Both the position numbers and the translations under genes were made by a program. Below are positions 25,975 through 35,700 of a stretch of DNA of 64,000 nucleotides, one piece after another. Every line of letters begins with the position of its first letter. The first letter of the stretch is position 1. Location: the NCBI RefSeq assembly GCF_011759505.1, contig NZ_JAAOYO010000005.1, positions 221,263 through 285,262 on the forward strand, given 5' to 3'. The stretch comes from Curtobacterium salicis (lineage in GTDB: Bacteria > Actinomycetota > Actinomycetes > Actinomycetales > Microbacteriaceae). A model generated the notes under the pieces. That model worked only from the letters and a program-made list of their open reading frames with translations. It did no database searches and was not told the origin of the DNA.

Positions 25975-26628
25975 ATGAGCACACGAGGGATGGTCTTCTT
26001 CGATATTGATGGCACGTTGATTCCGTCGATGTCGAGCAGTAGCTTCCTTGCCGAGCGTCTCGGACACCAGCACGAGCTCGACGCCGCCGAGGAGCGCTAC
26101 GCCGCTGGGGAACTGACGAACGAGGAAGTCAGCGTCATCGACGCCGAAGGCTGGCGTGGTGTGGAGACACGTGTCGTTGCCGACTGGCTCGACGATCTTC
26201 CCCTGATCGACGGGATCGATGCGGTGGTCGCCTGGTGTACGGAGCACGATGTCGAGCCCGTCCTTGCCTCCCTTGCGTGGCAGCCGGTGAGTGAGGCGAT
26301 TGCGAAGCGTCACCACTTGACGATGAACGGCGGCCCGCGAGTTCAGGTGGTCGGCACCGTCTATGACGGCACCGTCGCCGAACACTTCAACGAGTACGAC
26401 AAGCGAGACCGCGCACTGCAGCTCGCGGCGGAGCGCGGAGTCCCGATCGACCAGTGCTGCGCCGTCGGGGACAGTCGCTCCGACATCCCTCTGTTCGATG
26501 CGCTGCCGACCTCACTCGCTCTGAACGCCGGTTCGACGGCACGCGCCGCAGCTACCGCCGCCGTTGACACCAAGGACCTCCGTGACGTTCTTCCTTGGCT
26601 CGAGGCGTGGAGACGCGACTTCCGGTGA
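25975..26628 (+). CDS. HAD-superfamily phosphatase (SerB-like subfamily IB)
   Basis: A 217-aa HAD hydrolase. Motif I is FFDIDGTLIP (nucleophile Asp near residue 9), motif II likely ASLAWQP, motif III includes the Lys of YDKRDRAL, and motif IV is GDSRSDIPLFDA. The cap inserted after motif I is helical, as in phosphoserine-phosphatase-like enzymes. Substrate is unknown. It is a single gene 65 bp after the MFS gene, with its own spacing, so co-transcription is possible but not required. Confidence 0.83.
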   Translation: MSTRGMVFFDIDGTLIPSMSSSSFLAERLGHQHELDAAEERYAAGELTNEEVSVIDAEGWRGVETRVVADWLDDLPLIDGIDAVVAWCTEHDVEPVLASLAWQPVSEAIAKRHHLTMNGGPRVQVVGTVYDGTVAEHFNEYDKRDRALQLAAERGVPIDQCCAVGDSRSDIPLFDALPTSLALNAGSTARAAATAAVDTKDLRDVLPWLEAWRRDFR

Positions 26629-26670
26629 GTCCGGTCGACCATCGGCTATCGGACGCACCCGAAGCTTGGG

Positions 26671-26874
26671 CTACCTGCGCTTGGCATCCCGGTGGGATCG
26701 GAATCTGTAAAGGACGTCCGTAACAGCTGCTCCGCCAGCTAGGACGTAGAAGCTGACCGCGGCTACGACGGACCAGTCGGTATCCGAGGCGGCCAACGAC
26801 ACAATCCAGCCAGCCAGGAGCGCGGTCATGGCGACTGCCCCCAGGGCGGTTGAAACCCACTGGTCCTTGGTCAT
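26671..26874 (-). CDS. 67-aa two-TM membrane protein
   Basis: MTKDQWVSTALGAVAMTALL begins a small protein with two helices (about 8-27 and 36-56) and a basic tail YRFRSHRDAKRR. The ATG at 26874 is preferred over one 21 bp upstream because AGGAGG lies 6-11 bp before it. No family is recognised. It is one of four very small membrane proteins in this window. Confidence 0.6.
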   Translation of the reverse strand: MTKDQWVSTALGAVAMTALLAGWIVSLAASDTDWSVVAAVSFYVLAGGAAVTDVLYRFRSHRDAKRR

Positions 26875-26895
26875 CGGCCCTCCTCCTGCAGCCAC

Positions 26896-27049
26896 ACTCT
26901 CACATCGCTAGTGGAGAGGAGTGTTGGCCTCGACGGGCGAGACGGCGCGCCAGATCGTTCGACCAGTACCGCGTCGTGACGTGGCTGCGACCGCTAGACC
27001 ATCGGCTTACGGCTTACGGCCTCCGGCAAGGACTCCCGAGGTCCTGGAA
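26896..27049. other. Intergenic region
   Basis: Short spacer between two small minus-strand membrane-protein genes. It contains a near-duplicate phrase cggcttacggcttacgg at about 27004-27018 but no gene, clear promoter or hairpin. Confidence 0.4.
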
Positions 27050-27268
27050 CTAGCTGTCTAGTAGAACAACCCAGATCGTCATCAAGACTCCTACGACAGC
27101 GGTCAGCGCCATCGCGCTCCAAAACCACGGGGCACCTGGTCTGCGCAGCAGGCTCCCTTGCCCAAATCCGTACTCGCGAACCGTCAGTACCGCGGATCGC
27201 ACGAAGAGGCCGAGCGCGCCGAGTAGGACAAGCACGAGCGCTGACCAGGTCCACCAGGAGAACTCCAT
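27050..27268 (-). CDS. 72-aa two-TM membrane protein, paralogue of 12611-12829
   Basis: Same architecture as the plus-strand copy at 12.6 kb: start MEFSWWTWS, helix 1 (about 9-30), loop VREYGFGQGSLLRRPG, APWFWS, helix 2 (about 50-70) ending LLDS. The two share 34 of 72 residues in an ungapped alignment. Both are single genes near small membrane proteins or broken genes. The conserved Trp-rich first nine residues and the APWFWS motif suggest a defined topology and partner. Function unknown. Confidence 0.72.
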   Translation of the reverse strand: MEFSWWTWSALVLVLLGALGLFVRSAVLTVREYGFGQGSLLRRPGAPWFWSAMALTAVVGVLMTIWVVLLDS

Positions 27269-27340
27269 GGAGTCAGACTGCCGCAGACAACGCGGCTTCG
27301 CATGAAGAGCGTTCGCTCGGTGATCGGCATGCTCGACCGC

Positions 27341-27375
27341 GTCCCGCGTCCCGCGTCCCGCGTCCCGCGTCCCGC
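27341..27375. repeat. Tandem 7-bp repeat (GTCCCGC)x5
   Basis: Five perfect head-to-tail copies of GTCCCGC in the 139-bp gap between two small membrane-protein genes. A slippage-type microsatellite; a length-variable regulatory role is possible but not shown. Confidence 0.85.
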
Positions 27376-27407
27376 ATGCCGATGGCTCACCGGGCGGCAG
27401 TCACCCA

Positions 27408-27626
27408 TCAACGTCTCCGACGGTCTTCCAGCCTCACCGCCAGCGAGAATCCGACCACGAAAATGGCCCAGCCGACGACTGGCACCAGGTTGCCGACCGA
27501 CGACGTGCCCACCAAACCCAGAATCGCAAAGAGCAACGCGAGTACCCCGAAGACGATCGCGACGATGAACCACCGGCGCGTCCTGCGCCAGGACCCCTTA
27601 TTCGGCGCACCCTCGGGCCTGCTCAC
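27408..27626 (-). CDS. 72-aa two-TM membrane protein
   Basis: A small protein starting at GTG (MSRPEGAPNKGSWRRTRRW) with a basic N-terminus, two helices (about 19-39 and 46-64) joined by GTSSVGNLVPV, and a very basic C-terminus EDRRRR. It is not similar to the MEFSWW pair. A 12-bp-stem palindrome 38 bp upstream could be its operator. Function unknown. Confidence 0.6.
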   Translation of the reverse strand: MSRPEGAPNKGSWRRTRRWFIVAIVFGVLALLFAILGLVGTSSVGNLVPVVGWAIFVVGFSLAVRLEDRRRR

Positions 27627-27663
27627 CGCGACACAACCATGTCGGCAGCGTACCGACAGCGCC

Positions 27664-27690
27664 TGTCCGGTAGCGGATCGCTACCGGACA
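27664..27690. promoter_or_regulatory. 27-bp palindrome upstream of small membrane gene
   Basis: TGTCCGGTAGCG-gat-CGCTACCGGACA is a perfect inverted repeat with 12-bp arms and a 3-nt centre. It lies 38 bp upstream of the GTG of the minus-strand 72-aa protein and downstream of the next operon terminator, so it fits an operator better than a terminator. TGTCCGGTAGCG could also form a hairpin in RNA. Confidence 0.5.
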
Positions 27691-27719
27691 TTGTCACGCC
27701 GTCTTCTCAAACTGGTGAC

Positions 27720-27747
27720 GAAGGGACCCGGTCTTCCGGGTCCCTTC
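27720..27747 (-). terminator. Terminator of the SDR/tautomerase operon
   Basis: A 12-bp perfect stem (GAAGGGACCCGG / CCGGGTCCCTTC) with a 4-nt loop, 22 bp after the stop of the minus-strand tautomerase gene. Confidence 0.85.
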
Positions 27748-27768
27748 GTCTGCGTGTGGTCAGGGGAC

Positions 27769-27975
27769 TCAGACGCGGCCGAGCATCGCCTCGTTGAGGA
27801 TGGTGCCGCCGAGCATCCAACCTCCGTCGGCGACCTCGTCGAGGATGACGAGGGTGGTGGGGCGTGCTCGCTCCCCGTAGGCGTCGACGATGGCGTCAGT
27901 GACGGCGTCCTGCAGCTTCTTCTTTGACTCGGCGGTCAGGGTGTCAGCGGGGACCTTGATGTTGGCAAAGGGCAT
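27769..27975 (-). CDS. 4-oxalocrotonate tautomerase-family protein
   Basis: A 68-aa protein beginning M-P-F-A-N-I-K-V-P. The Pro after the initiator Met becomes the catalytic N-terminal proline of this superfamily after Met removal. The rest (LTAESKKKLQDAVTDAIVDAYG, then VILDEVADGGWMLGG, in pieces) matches the beta-alpha-beta subunit with the usual W-x-x-G-G turn. These enzymes interconvert enol and keto acids. It is last in an operon after two SDR genes, 39 bp apart, and is followed by a strong terminator. Confidence 0.85.
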   Translation of the reverse strand: MPFANIKVPADTLTAESKKKLQDAVTDAIVDAYGERARPTTLVILDEVADGGWMLGGTILNEAMLGRV

Positions 27976-28014
27976 GGTGTTCCTCTCGGTGGGGTTTCCC
28001 GGGCGGTCCGGGGG

Positions 28015-28917
28015 TCAAAGTGCGGCGTTGGAGGAGAGCAGGTCCTCGATGCCGACGCGGTGGTAGAACTCGGCGCGGATGCGGTCCGCGACCGCTGAGA
28101 CGACCTCGCTGCCGTCGCGCGAGGGGTCCACGTGGGTCCGGTAGGGGCGGGTTCCCTCTGGGAGGCTGACCACGCGGACGATCTCGTCGGCGACGTCCTG
28201 CACGTCGGCGTCCACCGGGACGATCGCGGCGAGGCGGTCGGTGAGGTCATGCCGGAGCGCCCCGTACTCCTCGTCGTGTGCAGCGACTCGGGCGGCGTCC
28301 GTCGGGACCGCAGCGTTCGTGAAGTGGTTCGTTCCCGAGGTGAAGGCTCCCGGGACCACGATGGTGGTGTCGATGCCGAAGCGGACGAGCTCCGCTGCGT
28401 AGCTCTCGGCCAGGGCGTCCATGCCGGCCTTCGCCGCGAAGTAAGGCGCGAGGAACGGCGGGTGTCCGCCGCGGGTCGACGAGCTGCCGACCCACACGAC
28501 CAGTCCTGAGCGGCTGACGCGCATGTGCGGCAGGACGGCGCGGGCGACGCGTTGTGCGCCGACGACGTTGACGTCGTAGAGGGCCGTGAACTGCTCGGGC
28601 GTGAACGCTTCGGCCGGGCCGTAAGCCATGTGGCCGGCGTTCTGCACGAGGACGTCGATTCGCCCGTGCAAACGGACGACCGCGTCGACGGCGTCGTCGA
28701 CGGACTGTTGTGACTGGACGTCGAGCTCGACGGCGCTGAGCTGCAAGCCCTCGCGGATGGCGCGATCCTCGAGCTCGGTGCGAGCCGTCGCGTTCCGACG
28801 GTCGACCGCGCGCATCCCCGCGACGACCACGTTGCCAGCCCGCGCGAGCGCCTCAGCCGTCAGCCGACCGAAGCCGCTGGACGCACCCGTGACGAGGACA
28901 ACCCGTGGAGCGGTCAT
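28015..28917 (-). CDS. SDR-family oxidoreductase
   Basis: A 300-aa classical SDR. The cofactor motif TGASSGFGRL is at about residues 10-19, NAG in VLVQNAGHM near 92, the catalytic Ser in WVGSSS near 140 and Tyr-x-x-x-Lys in APYFAAKAG near 153. It overlaps the preceding SDR gene by one base (stop/start TGATG arrangement), so the two are translationally coupled. Cofactor preference is probably NADP because an Arg follows the glycine turn region (AGMRAVDRRN). Substrate unknown. Confidence 0.86.
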   Translation of the reverse strand: MTAPRVVLVTGASSGFGRLTAEALARAGNVVVAGMRAVDRRNATARTELEDRAIREGLQLSAVELDVQSQQSVDDAVDAVVRLHGRIDVLVQNAGHMAYGPAEAFTPEQFTALYDVNVVGAQRVARAVLPHMRVSRSGLVVWVGSSSTRGGHPPFLAPYFAAKAGMDALAESYAAELVRFGIDTTIVVPGAFTSGTNHFTNAAVPTDAARVAAHDEEYGALRHDLTDRLAAIVPVDADVQDVADEIVRVVSLPEGTRPYRTHVDPSRDGSEVVSAVADRIRAEFYHRVGIEDLLSSNAAL

Positions 28918-29657
28918 CAGACCATCCCGCCGTTGGCGCGGATGGTCTGGCCGTTGACCCAGTGGCCGTCGGGTCCGGCGAGGAACGCCACGACCGCCGC
29001 GATGTCCTCCGGCATGCCGAGCCGCTCGAGGGGCGGGACCTTCGACAGCGTGTCGATCTGATCCTGGGTCTTGCCGTCGAGGAACAGCTGCGTTGCCGTC
29101 GGTCCTGGGGCCACCACGTTCGCCGTGACGTCCCGGCCGCGGAGCTCCTTAGCCAGGATCAGCGTCATGCCTTCGACGGCGCTCTTGCTCGCGACGTAGG
29201 CGCCGTAAGTCGGGAACTGCGTCCCGACCACCGAGGTTGACATGCCGACGAACGTGCCGCCAGCCCGGAGCCTGCGCGCCGCCTGCTGCGCGACGACGAA
29301 GGTCCCGCGGATGTTCGTCCGGTGCAGTGCGTCGAGGACGTCGAGGTCCTGGTCGGCGATCGTCGACAGTGCGAGTCGTCCGGCGGAGTGCACGACGACG
29401 TCGACGCCGCCGTGGTCGGCCTCGACCCGATCGAACATCGCGGCGACTGCGTGCTCGTCGGCGACGTCGGCCAGCACGGCGACGGCGCGACCGCCTGCTT
29501 CCTGGATCTGCTCGACGGTGGCGGCGGCCGCGGCCGTCCCGCTGGCGTGGTTCACGACGACCGTGAAGCCGGTCGCCGCCAGCCGGGTCGACACCGCGCG
29601 GCCGATGCCGCGTGAGCCCCCCGTGACGACTGCGACGCGTTCTGGAGTGCTGCTCAT
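28917..29657 (-). CDS. SDR-family oxidoreductase (FabG-like)
   Basis: A 246-aa SDR: TGGSRGIGRAV at about residues 11-21, HSAGRLA near 85, Ser in GMSTSVV near 136, Tyr-x-x-x-Lys as YGAYVASKSAVEG near 149. It is first in an SDR-SDR-tautomerase operon divergent from a TetR gene. The second of two adjacent ATGs (29657) is preferred because AAGGAAG then has normal spacing. With the tautomerase it may process a keto/enol or quinone-like compound; this is inference. Confidence 0.86.
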   Translation of the reverse strand: MSSTPERVAVVTGGSRGIGRAVSTRLAATGFTVVVNHASGTAAAAATVEQIQEAGGRAVAVLADVADEHAVAAMFDRVEADHGGVDVVVHSAGRLALSTIADQDLDVLDALHRTNIRGTFVVAQQAARRLRAGGTFVGMSTSVVGTQFPTYGAYVASKSAVEGMTLILAKELRGRDVTANVVAPGPTATQLFLDGKTQDQIDTLSKVPPLERLGMPEDIAAVVAFLAGPDGHWVNGQTIRANGGMV

Positions 29658-29753
29658 CATGCTTCCTTTCACTGATATGCACCGAGCATTTCGATGCTAC
29701 GCAGAAGCTAGCACAGATACGATCACCGATACCAACTGCGCTACCATTGCTCT

Positions 29754-30479
29754 ATGGCCCGATCTGACGAAGCACTCCGGAGCGCGCTGCTCCGCGCGGC
29801 AGAGGAGCAGCTCGTCGCAGCTCCCGACGGCGACATCGCCACCCGTGCTGTATGCGAAGCAGTCGGCGTCACCCAGCCCGTGCTCTACCGCGTCTTCGGC
29901 GACAAGCGCGGGCTGCTCGACGCCCTCGCCGACGTAGGTCTCGAGCGGTACGCGGCCAGGAAGGCCGAGCTCGAGGCGTCTGACGACCCGTCGGCGGACC
30001 TGCGACGCGGCTGGGACGACCACCTCGCGTTCGCACGCCAGCACGCCGCGCTCTACCGACTGATGTTCGCTCCCCGGCCGTGGGCCAGCAGCTCGGCGCG
30101 CGACGGAGTGACCGCGCTCCTCGAGCGGACGCTGACCCGCTGTGCAGCCGCCGGCATGCTCCGTGTCGACGTCAAGGTCGCGGCAACGATACTGCTCGCC
30201 GCGAACGTCGGGCTCGCACTAGATGGGATGAGCGCGAACCGCCAGGACGACTCCGACGAGGTCGCCGACGCGCTCCGGGACGCGGTCCTCAGTGCCGTCC
30301 TCGTGCAGCCGCCCAGCCCGGAACACGGTGACGTCGACGCGGCCTCCCGTCATCAGCTCCGCGCGCGACTCGAAGCAGGCAGATCGAGCCCGTTGCTCCC
30401 GGAGGAGTCGGCACTCATGCGGGTGTGGCTCGACCGACTCGACCACCACGCCCACCACGACCAAGACGGCTCCGAATGA
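29754..30479 (+). CDS. TetR-family regulator, divergent from the SDR operon
   Basis: A 241-aa protein with an N-terminal TetR HTH (about residues 8-55; DIATRAVCEAVGVTQPVLYRVFGDKRGLL in pieces DIATRAVCEAVGV and TQPVLYRVFGDKRGLL) and a helical C-terminal domain of the TetR_C type. It is 96 bp from the divergent SDR start, so it likely represses that operon. The spacer has a repeated gATaCGATcaCCGATaCC near 29715-29732 that could be part of an operator. The stop overlaps the VanZ-like gene by ATGA. Confidence 0.86.
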   Translation: MARSDEALRSALLRAAEEQLVAAPDGDIATRAVCEAVGVTQPVLYRVFGDKRGLLDALADVGLERYAARKAELEASDDPSADLRRGWDDHLAFARQHAALYRLMFAPRPWASSSARDGVTALLERTLTRCAAAGMLRVDVKVAATILLAANVGLALDGMSANRQDDSDEVADALRDAVLSAVLVQPPSPEHGDVDAASRHQLRARLEAGRSSPLLPEESALMRVWLDRLDHHAHHDQDGSE

Positions 30480-30976
30480 TCTCCACGTTCCTCATCGAAC
30501 ACGCACCCCTGGTCCGAGCGGCATTCTGGGTGACACTCGCCGCCGCCGCCGTCCTCGCCTGGTTGCTCCACCGCCTGCGGCTCCGCGGCATCCTGCTGGG
30601 CCTGTCCGGGGTGTCGCTCGTCGCGGTGCTCGTGCTCACTCTGCTCCCCGACGGCACGCGGCCGGGCGGCGTCACCTGCACCGTGCAATTCTCCGTCCCG
30701 TTCCAGGGCCTCGAGACGCTCGCCAACGTCGCACTCCTGCTGCCGCTCGTGCTCTTCCTCGGAACCGCGACGAACCGACCGCTCACGATCCTTGCCGGCG
30801 CGGTGGCGCTCTCCGTCGCCATCGAGGTCGTACAGGCCCTCGCGCCGGCACTCGGTCGTCGGTGCGACACGAACGACTGGTTCATGAACACAGTGGGAGC
30901 GCTCCTGGGTGCCGTCGTCGCTCTCGTCGTTTGCAGGATCGAACGACGTCGGACGACCGCCGCCGTCGCCGGGTGA
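30476..30976 (+). CDS. VanZ-family membrane protein
   Basis: A 166-aa protein with four to five helices. It shows the VanZ pattern: a helix LVAVLVLTLLPDGTRPGG, then ETLANVALLLPLVLFLG with the N-x-x-x-x-x-P motif, and the C-terminal DTNDWFMNTVGALLGAVV matching the D-x-x-x-N-x-x-G-x-x-x-G signature. VanZ in enterococci gives teicoplanin resistance; most relatives have unknown function in the cell envelope. The ATG overlaps the TetR stop. Confidence 0.84.
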   Translation: MISTFLIEHAPLVRAAFWVTLAAAAVLAWLLHRLRLRGILLGLSGVSLVAVLVLTLLPDGTRPGGVTCTVQFSVPFQGLETLANVALLLPLVLFLGTATNRPLTILAGAVALSVAIEVVQALAPALGRRCDTNDWFMNTVGALLGAVVALVVCRIERRRTTAAVAG

Positions 30977-31238
30977 CCGACGGGCGGAACGCGGAGGACG
31001 AAGAGCTCGACACCCTGCGCGGTCGCTGCTGGTGAGGGCGCGATGTGCGCGTGCTCGCCGCCCCGCGGGGAGGGGCGCGAAACGGTCGTCCCGACGCGTC
31101 TCGTAAGCCGGTCACCCTGCGGACACAGTCTCCGACGGCAACCGCCTCACGGCCGTCCCGTCTCACATACCCCGTCCGAGACGGATCTCGATGAGCGTCC
31201 GCTATCCGGCCATGTCAGCGACGGCGCCCGCGAACCGA
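30977..31238. other. Intergenic region between vanZ-like and nrdF
   Basis: No supported gene in about 260 bp between convergent genes. A terminator for nrdF lies at its right edge. Confidence 0.5.
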
Positions 31239-31271
31239 GAACGCCCCGCCGGCCGAAGCCAGCGGGGCGTC
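31239..31271 (-). terminator. Terminator after nrdF
   Basis: Inverted repeat ACGCCCCGC ... GCGGGGCGT (31240-31248 with 31262-31270) starts 20 bp beyond the nrdF stop on the minus strand. The loop CTGGCTTCGGCCG can extend pairing. Confidence 0.75.
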
Positions 31272-31290
31272 CCCACGAGTCAGACCGAGA

Positions 31291-32382
<1,092 letters not shown>

Positions 32383-32423
32383 TCAGCGACCGAGACGACG
32401 CAGCATGCACGACGCCGGAGGCG

Positions 32424-34577
32424 TCACAACATGCACGAAACGCAGCCCTCGACCTCGGTGCCCTCGAGTGCGAGCTGGCGCAGACGGATGTAGTAGATCG
32501 TCTTGATGCCCTTGCGCCATGCGTAGATCTGCGCCTTGTTGATGTCACGCGTGGTGGCGGTGTCCTTGAAGAACAGCGTCAGGGACAGGCCCTGGTCCAC
32601 GTGCTGCGTCGCCGCGGCGTACGTGTCGATGATCTTCTCGGCGCCGATCTCGTACGCGTCCTGGTAGTAGTCCAGGTTGTCGTTCGTCATGAACGGCGCC
32701 GGGTAGTAGACGCGGCCGAGCTTGCCTTCCTTGCGGATCTCGATCTTCGACGCGATCGGGTGGATCGACGACGTCGAGTGGTTGATGTACGAGATCGAAC
32801 CGGTCGGCGGGACGGCCTGCAGGTTCTGGTTGTAGATGCCGTGCTCCTGGATGGACGCCTTCAGCGCCTTCCAGTCGTCCTGCGTCGGGATGGTGATGTT
32901 CGCGTTGTCGAACAGCGACGCGACGCGGGGGGTGGCCGGCGTCCAGACCTGGTCGGTGTACTTGTCGAAGAACTCACCCGACGCGTACTTCGAGTCGCGG
33001 AAGCCGTCGAAGGTCTCTCCGGTCTCGATCGCGATGTTGTTCGAGGCGCGCAGGGCGTGGAACAGCACCGTGTAGAAGTAGATGTTCGTGAAGTCGATGC
33101 CCTCGTCGGAGCCGTAGAACACGCGCTCACGAGCAAGGTAGCCGTGCAGGTTCATCTGGCCGAGGCCGATGGCGTGCGACTTGTCGTTGCCGTCCTCGAC
33201 GGAACGGACCGACGTGATGTGCGACATCTGCGAGACCGAGGTCAGGCCGCGGATGGCGGTCTCGATGGTCTTGCCGAAGTCCGGCGAGTCCATCGTCAGC
33301 GCGATGTTCAGCGAGCCGAGGTTGCAGGAGATGTCCTTGCCGATCTCCTTGTACGAGAGGTCCTCGTTGAAGGTGGTCGGGGTGTTCACCTGCAGGATCT
33401 CCGAGCACAGGTTCGACATGTTGATCCGGCCCTTGATCGGGTTGGCCTTGTTCACCGTGTCCTCGAACACGATGTACGGGTAGCCCGACTCGAACTGGAT
33501 CTCCGCGATGGTCTGGAAGAACTCGCGCGCCTTGATCTTCGTCTTCTTGATGCGCGAGTCGTCGACCATCGCGCGGTAGTTCTCGGAGATCGGGACGTCG
33601 CCGAACGGGACGCCGTAGACCTTCTCGACGTCGTACGGCGAGAACAGGTACATGTCCTCGTTGTTCTTCGCGAGCTCGAACGTGATGTCCGGCACGACGA
33701 CGCCGAGGGACAGCGTCTTGATGCGGATCTTCTCGTCGGCGTTCTCGCGCTTGGTGTCGAGGAACTTCATGATGTCCGGGTGGTGGGCGCTGAGGTAGAC
33801 CGCGCCGGCACCCTGACGCGCACCGAGCTGGTTCGCGTAGGAGAAGGAGTCTTCCAGCAGCTTCATCACGGGGATGATGCCCGAGGACTGGTTCTCGATC
33901 TGCTTGATCGGGGCGCCGGCCTCGCGGATGTTGGAGAGCAGCAGGGCCACGCCGCCGCCGCGCTTCGAGAGCTGCAGCGACGAGTTGATCCCGCGCGAGA
34001 TCGACTCCATGTTGTCCTCGATGCGGAGGAGGAAGCAGGAGACGAGTTCGCCGCGCTGGGCCTTCGCGGTGTTGAGGAACGTCGGGGTGGCGGGCTGGAA
34101 GCGGCCGGCGATGATCTCTTCGACGAGGTCGATCGCGAGCTGCTCGTTGCCCTGCGCCAGGCCGAGGGCGGTCATCACGACGCGGTCCTCGAAGCGCTCC
34201 AGGTAGCGCTTGCCGTCGAACGTCTTGAGCGTGTAGCTCGTGTAGTACTTGAACGCACCCAGGAACGTCTGGAACCGGAACTTCTTCGAGTACGCCAGGT
34301 CGTTGAGACGCTGGATGAAGTCCATCGAGTACAGGTCGATCGTCGCCTGCTCGTAGTACTCGTTCTCGACCAGGTAGTCGAGCCGCTCCTTCAGGTTGTG
34401 GAAGAAGACGGTGTTCTGGTTGACGTGCTGCAGGAAGAACTGCTTGGCCGCCTCACGATCCTTGTCGAACTGGATCTTGCCGTCCGCGTCGTAGAGGTTG
34501 AGCATCGCGTTGAGGGAGTGGTAGTCCATCCCCGTCTGCGGCGACGTCAGATCGACGTCTGCAACTGCTGCGTCCAA
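32424..34577 (-). CDS. nrdE: Ribonucleotide reductase class Ib, alpha subunit
   Basis: A 717-aa catalytic subunit reducing NDPs to dNDPs. Seen: [14 protein letters not shown] near the N-terminus, active-site Cys in [18 protein letters not shown] and [10 protein letters not shown], the NLGSLNIA segment, Tyr pair [12 protein letters not shown] and the C-terminal redox CVSCML that is recharged by NrdH. The N-terminal ATP-cone is absent, as expected in class Ib. The TTG start (34577) has GGAAG upstream and overlaps the end of nrdI by 31 bp; an ATG at residue 17 (MDYHSLN) is an alternative. Operon order is nrdH-nrdI-nrdE-nrdF. Confidence 0.95.
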   Translation of the reverse strand: MDAAVADVDLTSPQTGMDYHSLNAMLNLYDADGKIQFDKDREAAKQFFLQHVNQNTVFFHNLKERLDYLVENEYYEQATIDLYSMDFIQRLNDLAYSKKFRFQTFLGAFKYYTSYTLKTFDGKRYLERFEDRVVMTALGLAQGNEQLAIDLVEEIIAGRFQPATPTFLNTAKAQRGELVSCFLLRIEDNMESISRGINSSLQLSKRGGGVALLLSNIREAGAPIKQIENQSSGIIPVMKLLEDSFSYANQLGARQGAGAVYLSAHHPDIMKFLDTKRENADEKIRIKTLSLGVVVPDITFELAKNNEDMYLFSPYDVEKVYGVPFGDVPISENYRAMVDDSRIKKTKIKAREFFQTIAEIQFESGYPYIVFEDTVNKANPIKGRINMSNLCSEILQVNTPTTFNEDLSYKEIGKDISCNLGSLNIALTMDSPDFGKTIETAIRGLTSVSQMSHITSVRSVEDGNDKSHAIGLGQMNLHGYLARERVFYGSDEGIDFTNIYFYTVLFHALRASNNIAIETGETFDGFRDSKYASGEFFDKYTDQVWTPATPRVASLFDNANITIPTQDDWKALKASIQEHGIYNQNLQAVPPTGSISYINHSTSSIHPIASKIEIRKEGKLGRVYYPAPFMTNDNLDYYQDAYEIGAEKIIDTYAAATQHVDQGLSLTLFFKDTATTRDINKAQIYAWRKGIKTIYYIRLRQLALEGTEVEGCVSCML

Positions 34578-34963
34578 AATGCTTCCAATCCTGAGTTGAC
34601 CGCCGACACGTCGTCAGGGGTCCCGAAGAGTTCGAATCTGTAGAGCACGGGCACGTGGCACTTCTGTGCGACGACGTCGCCCGCGAGACCGTAGGCCGCG
34701 CCGAAGTTCGTGTTGCCGGCGGCGATCACACCCCGGATCAGTGCCCGGTTGTGTTCGTCGTTGAGGAACTTGATGACCTGCTTGGGCACCGCTCCGTGTC
34801 CGTTGCCGCCACCGTAGGTGGGCAGCACGAGGACGTACGGGCCGTCCGCGTGGAGGAACGGCTCGCTCGGCAGGAGCGGGATCCGGTCGGCGTCCTGGCC
34901 GAGCTTCTCCACGAACCGGGCGGTGTTGCCCGAGACACTCGAGAAGTAGACGAGGCGGCTCAT
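34547..34963 (-). CDS. nrdI: NrdI flavodoxin-like protein
   Basis: A 138-aa flavodoxin fold protein that generates superoxide for assembly of the Mn2-tyrosyl cofactor of NrdF. The FMN phosphate loop is [17 protein letters not shown] (residues about 5-21) and the isoalloxazine loop [20 protein letters not shown] and [15 protein letters not shown] are the NrdI signature. The 3' end overlaps nrdE. It lies about 116 bp after nrdH. Confidence 0.94.
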   Translation of the reverse strand: MSRLVYFSSVSGNTARFVEKLGQDADRIPLLPSEPFLHADGPYVLVLPTYGGGNGHGAVPKQVIKFLNDEHNRALIRGVIAAGNTNFGAAYGLAGDVVAQKCHVPVLYRFELFGTPDDVSAVNSGLEAFWTQQLQTSI

Positions 34964-35079
34964 GGTGCGCTCCCTGATGAGGTGCGGACTGCGGACCGGA
35001 GGGGTGTGGCGGGCGTGTGACGAGCCTCCCGGCTGCCTTCCCGCCACCGAGCGACGCGGGCCGATCGGCCCGCGAGGCG

Positions 35080-35313
35080 TCAGGCCAGTTCGGCGCTGAG
35101 GGTGGCGATCTTGTCGGGGCGGAAGCCCGACCAGTGGTCGTCGTCGGTCACGACGACGGGGGCCTGCATGTAGCCCAGGCTCTTGACGTGCTCGAGCGCT
35201 GCTTCGTCCGTGGAGACGTCGTGCACCTCGTACTGGATGCCCTTGTTGTCGAGGGCGCGGTACGTCGCAGTGCACTGGACGCAGGACGGCTTGGTGTAGA
35301 CGGTGACGGCCAT
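35080..35313 (-). CDS. nrdH: NrdH glutaredoxin-like redoxin
   Basis: A 77-aa thioredoxin-fold electron donor for NrdE. The redox motif CVQC is at residues about 11-14 ([16 protein letters not shown]), with the NrdH-type C-terminal GYMQAPVVV and WSGFRPDKI. First gene of nrdHIEF, downstream of the NrdR-type promoter. Confidence 0.95.
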   Translation of the reverse strand: MAVTVYTKPSCVQCTATYRALDNKGIQYEVHDVSTDEAALEHVKSLGYMQAPVVVTDDDHWSGFRPDKIATLSAELA

Positions 35314-35409
35314 GTTTACCCCTGGTTCTTGCTGGTGTGGTGCGTGGTCTGGAGGTGGTGCTGAGGTCTGTGCGCAGCCGCTTCCGAGAGGAGCCCCTGC
35401 GATGACTTC

Positions 35410-35457
35410 ACACTACATCTAGTGGCCCGCCGCGTGACCGACCACAAGAGGGAGTGT
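35410..35457. promoter_or_regulatory. NrdR boxes of the nrd promoter
   Basis: ACACTACATCTAGTGG (35410-35425) matches the 16-bp NrdR palindrome (ACACWATATVTWGTGT type). A weaker copy CCACAAGAGGGAGTGT starts at 35442, 32 bp on, close to the three-turn spacing NrdR needs. Both lie 97-145 bp upstream of the nrdH start. Confidence 0.7.
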
Positions 35458-35470
35458 TACAACCCTGTAG

Positions 35471-35660
35471 TTCTCCACAACGCTCTGCACAGCCTGTGGA
35501 TTCCCGGGTGGCCCGGTTTTACGCCAGTCTGACGGGCACCTCCGACACTTCCCCACACCGGTGGACAGCTCGATTCCACACGTGTGGAATCAGCACATCG
35601 GCGTGTCGCGCACACACCTCCCAGAGCCGCTCCCCCGCACGGGGGACACCGCTCTCCACA
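35471..35660. promoter_or_regulatory. Cluster of TCCACA (DnaA-box-like) motifs in the nrd/MFS divergent region
   Basis: TTCTCCACA (35471), TGTGGATTC (35495, reverse), GATTCCACAC-GTGTGGAATC (35572-35591, a perfect 20-bp palindrome) and CTCTCCACA (35652) occur within 190 bp. Several differ from the actinobacterial DnaA box TTRTCCACA by one or two bases. DnaA control of nrd genes is known in E. coli; here it is inferred. Confidence 0.5.
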
Positions 35661-35700
35661 GCCGCCGCAACGCGGTCCGTCCGGTCCGTACACTCGACTC

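Noticed and set aside
32601..34643. A 680-codon plus-strand open frame
   Set aside because: Antisense shadow of nrdE.
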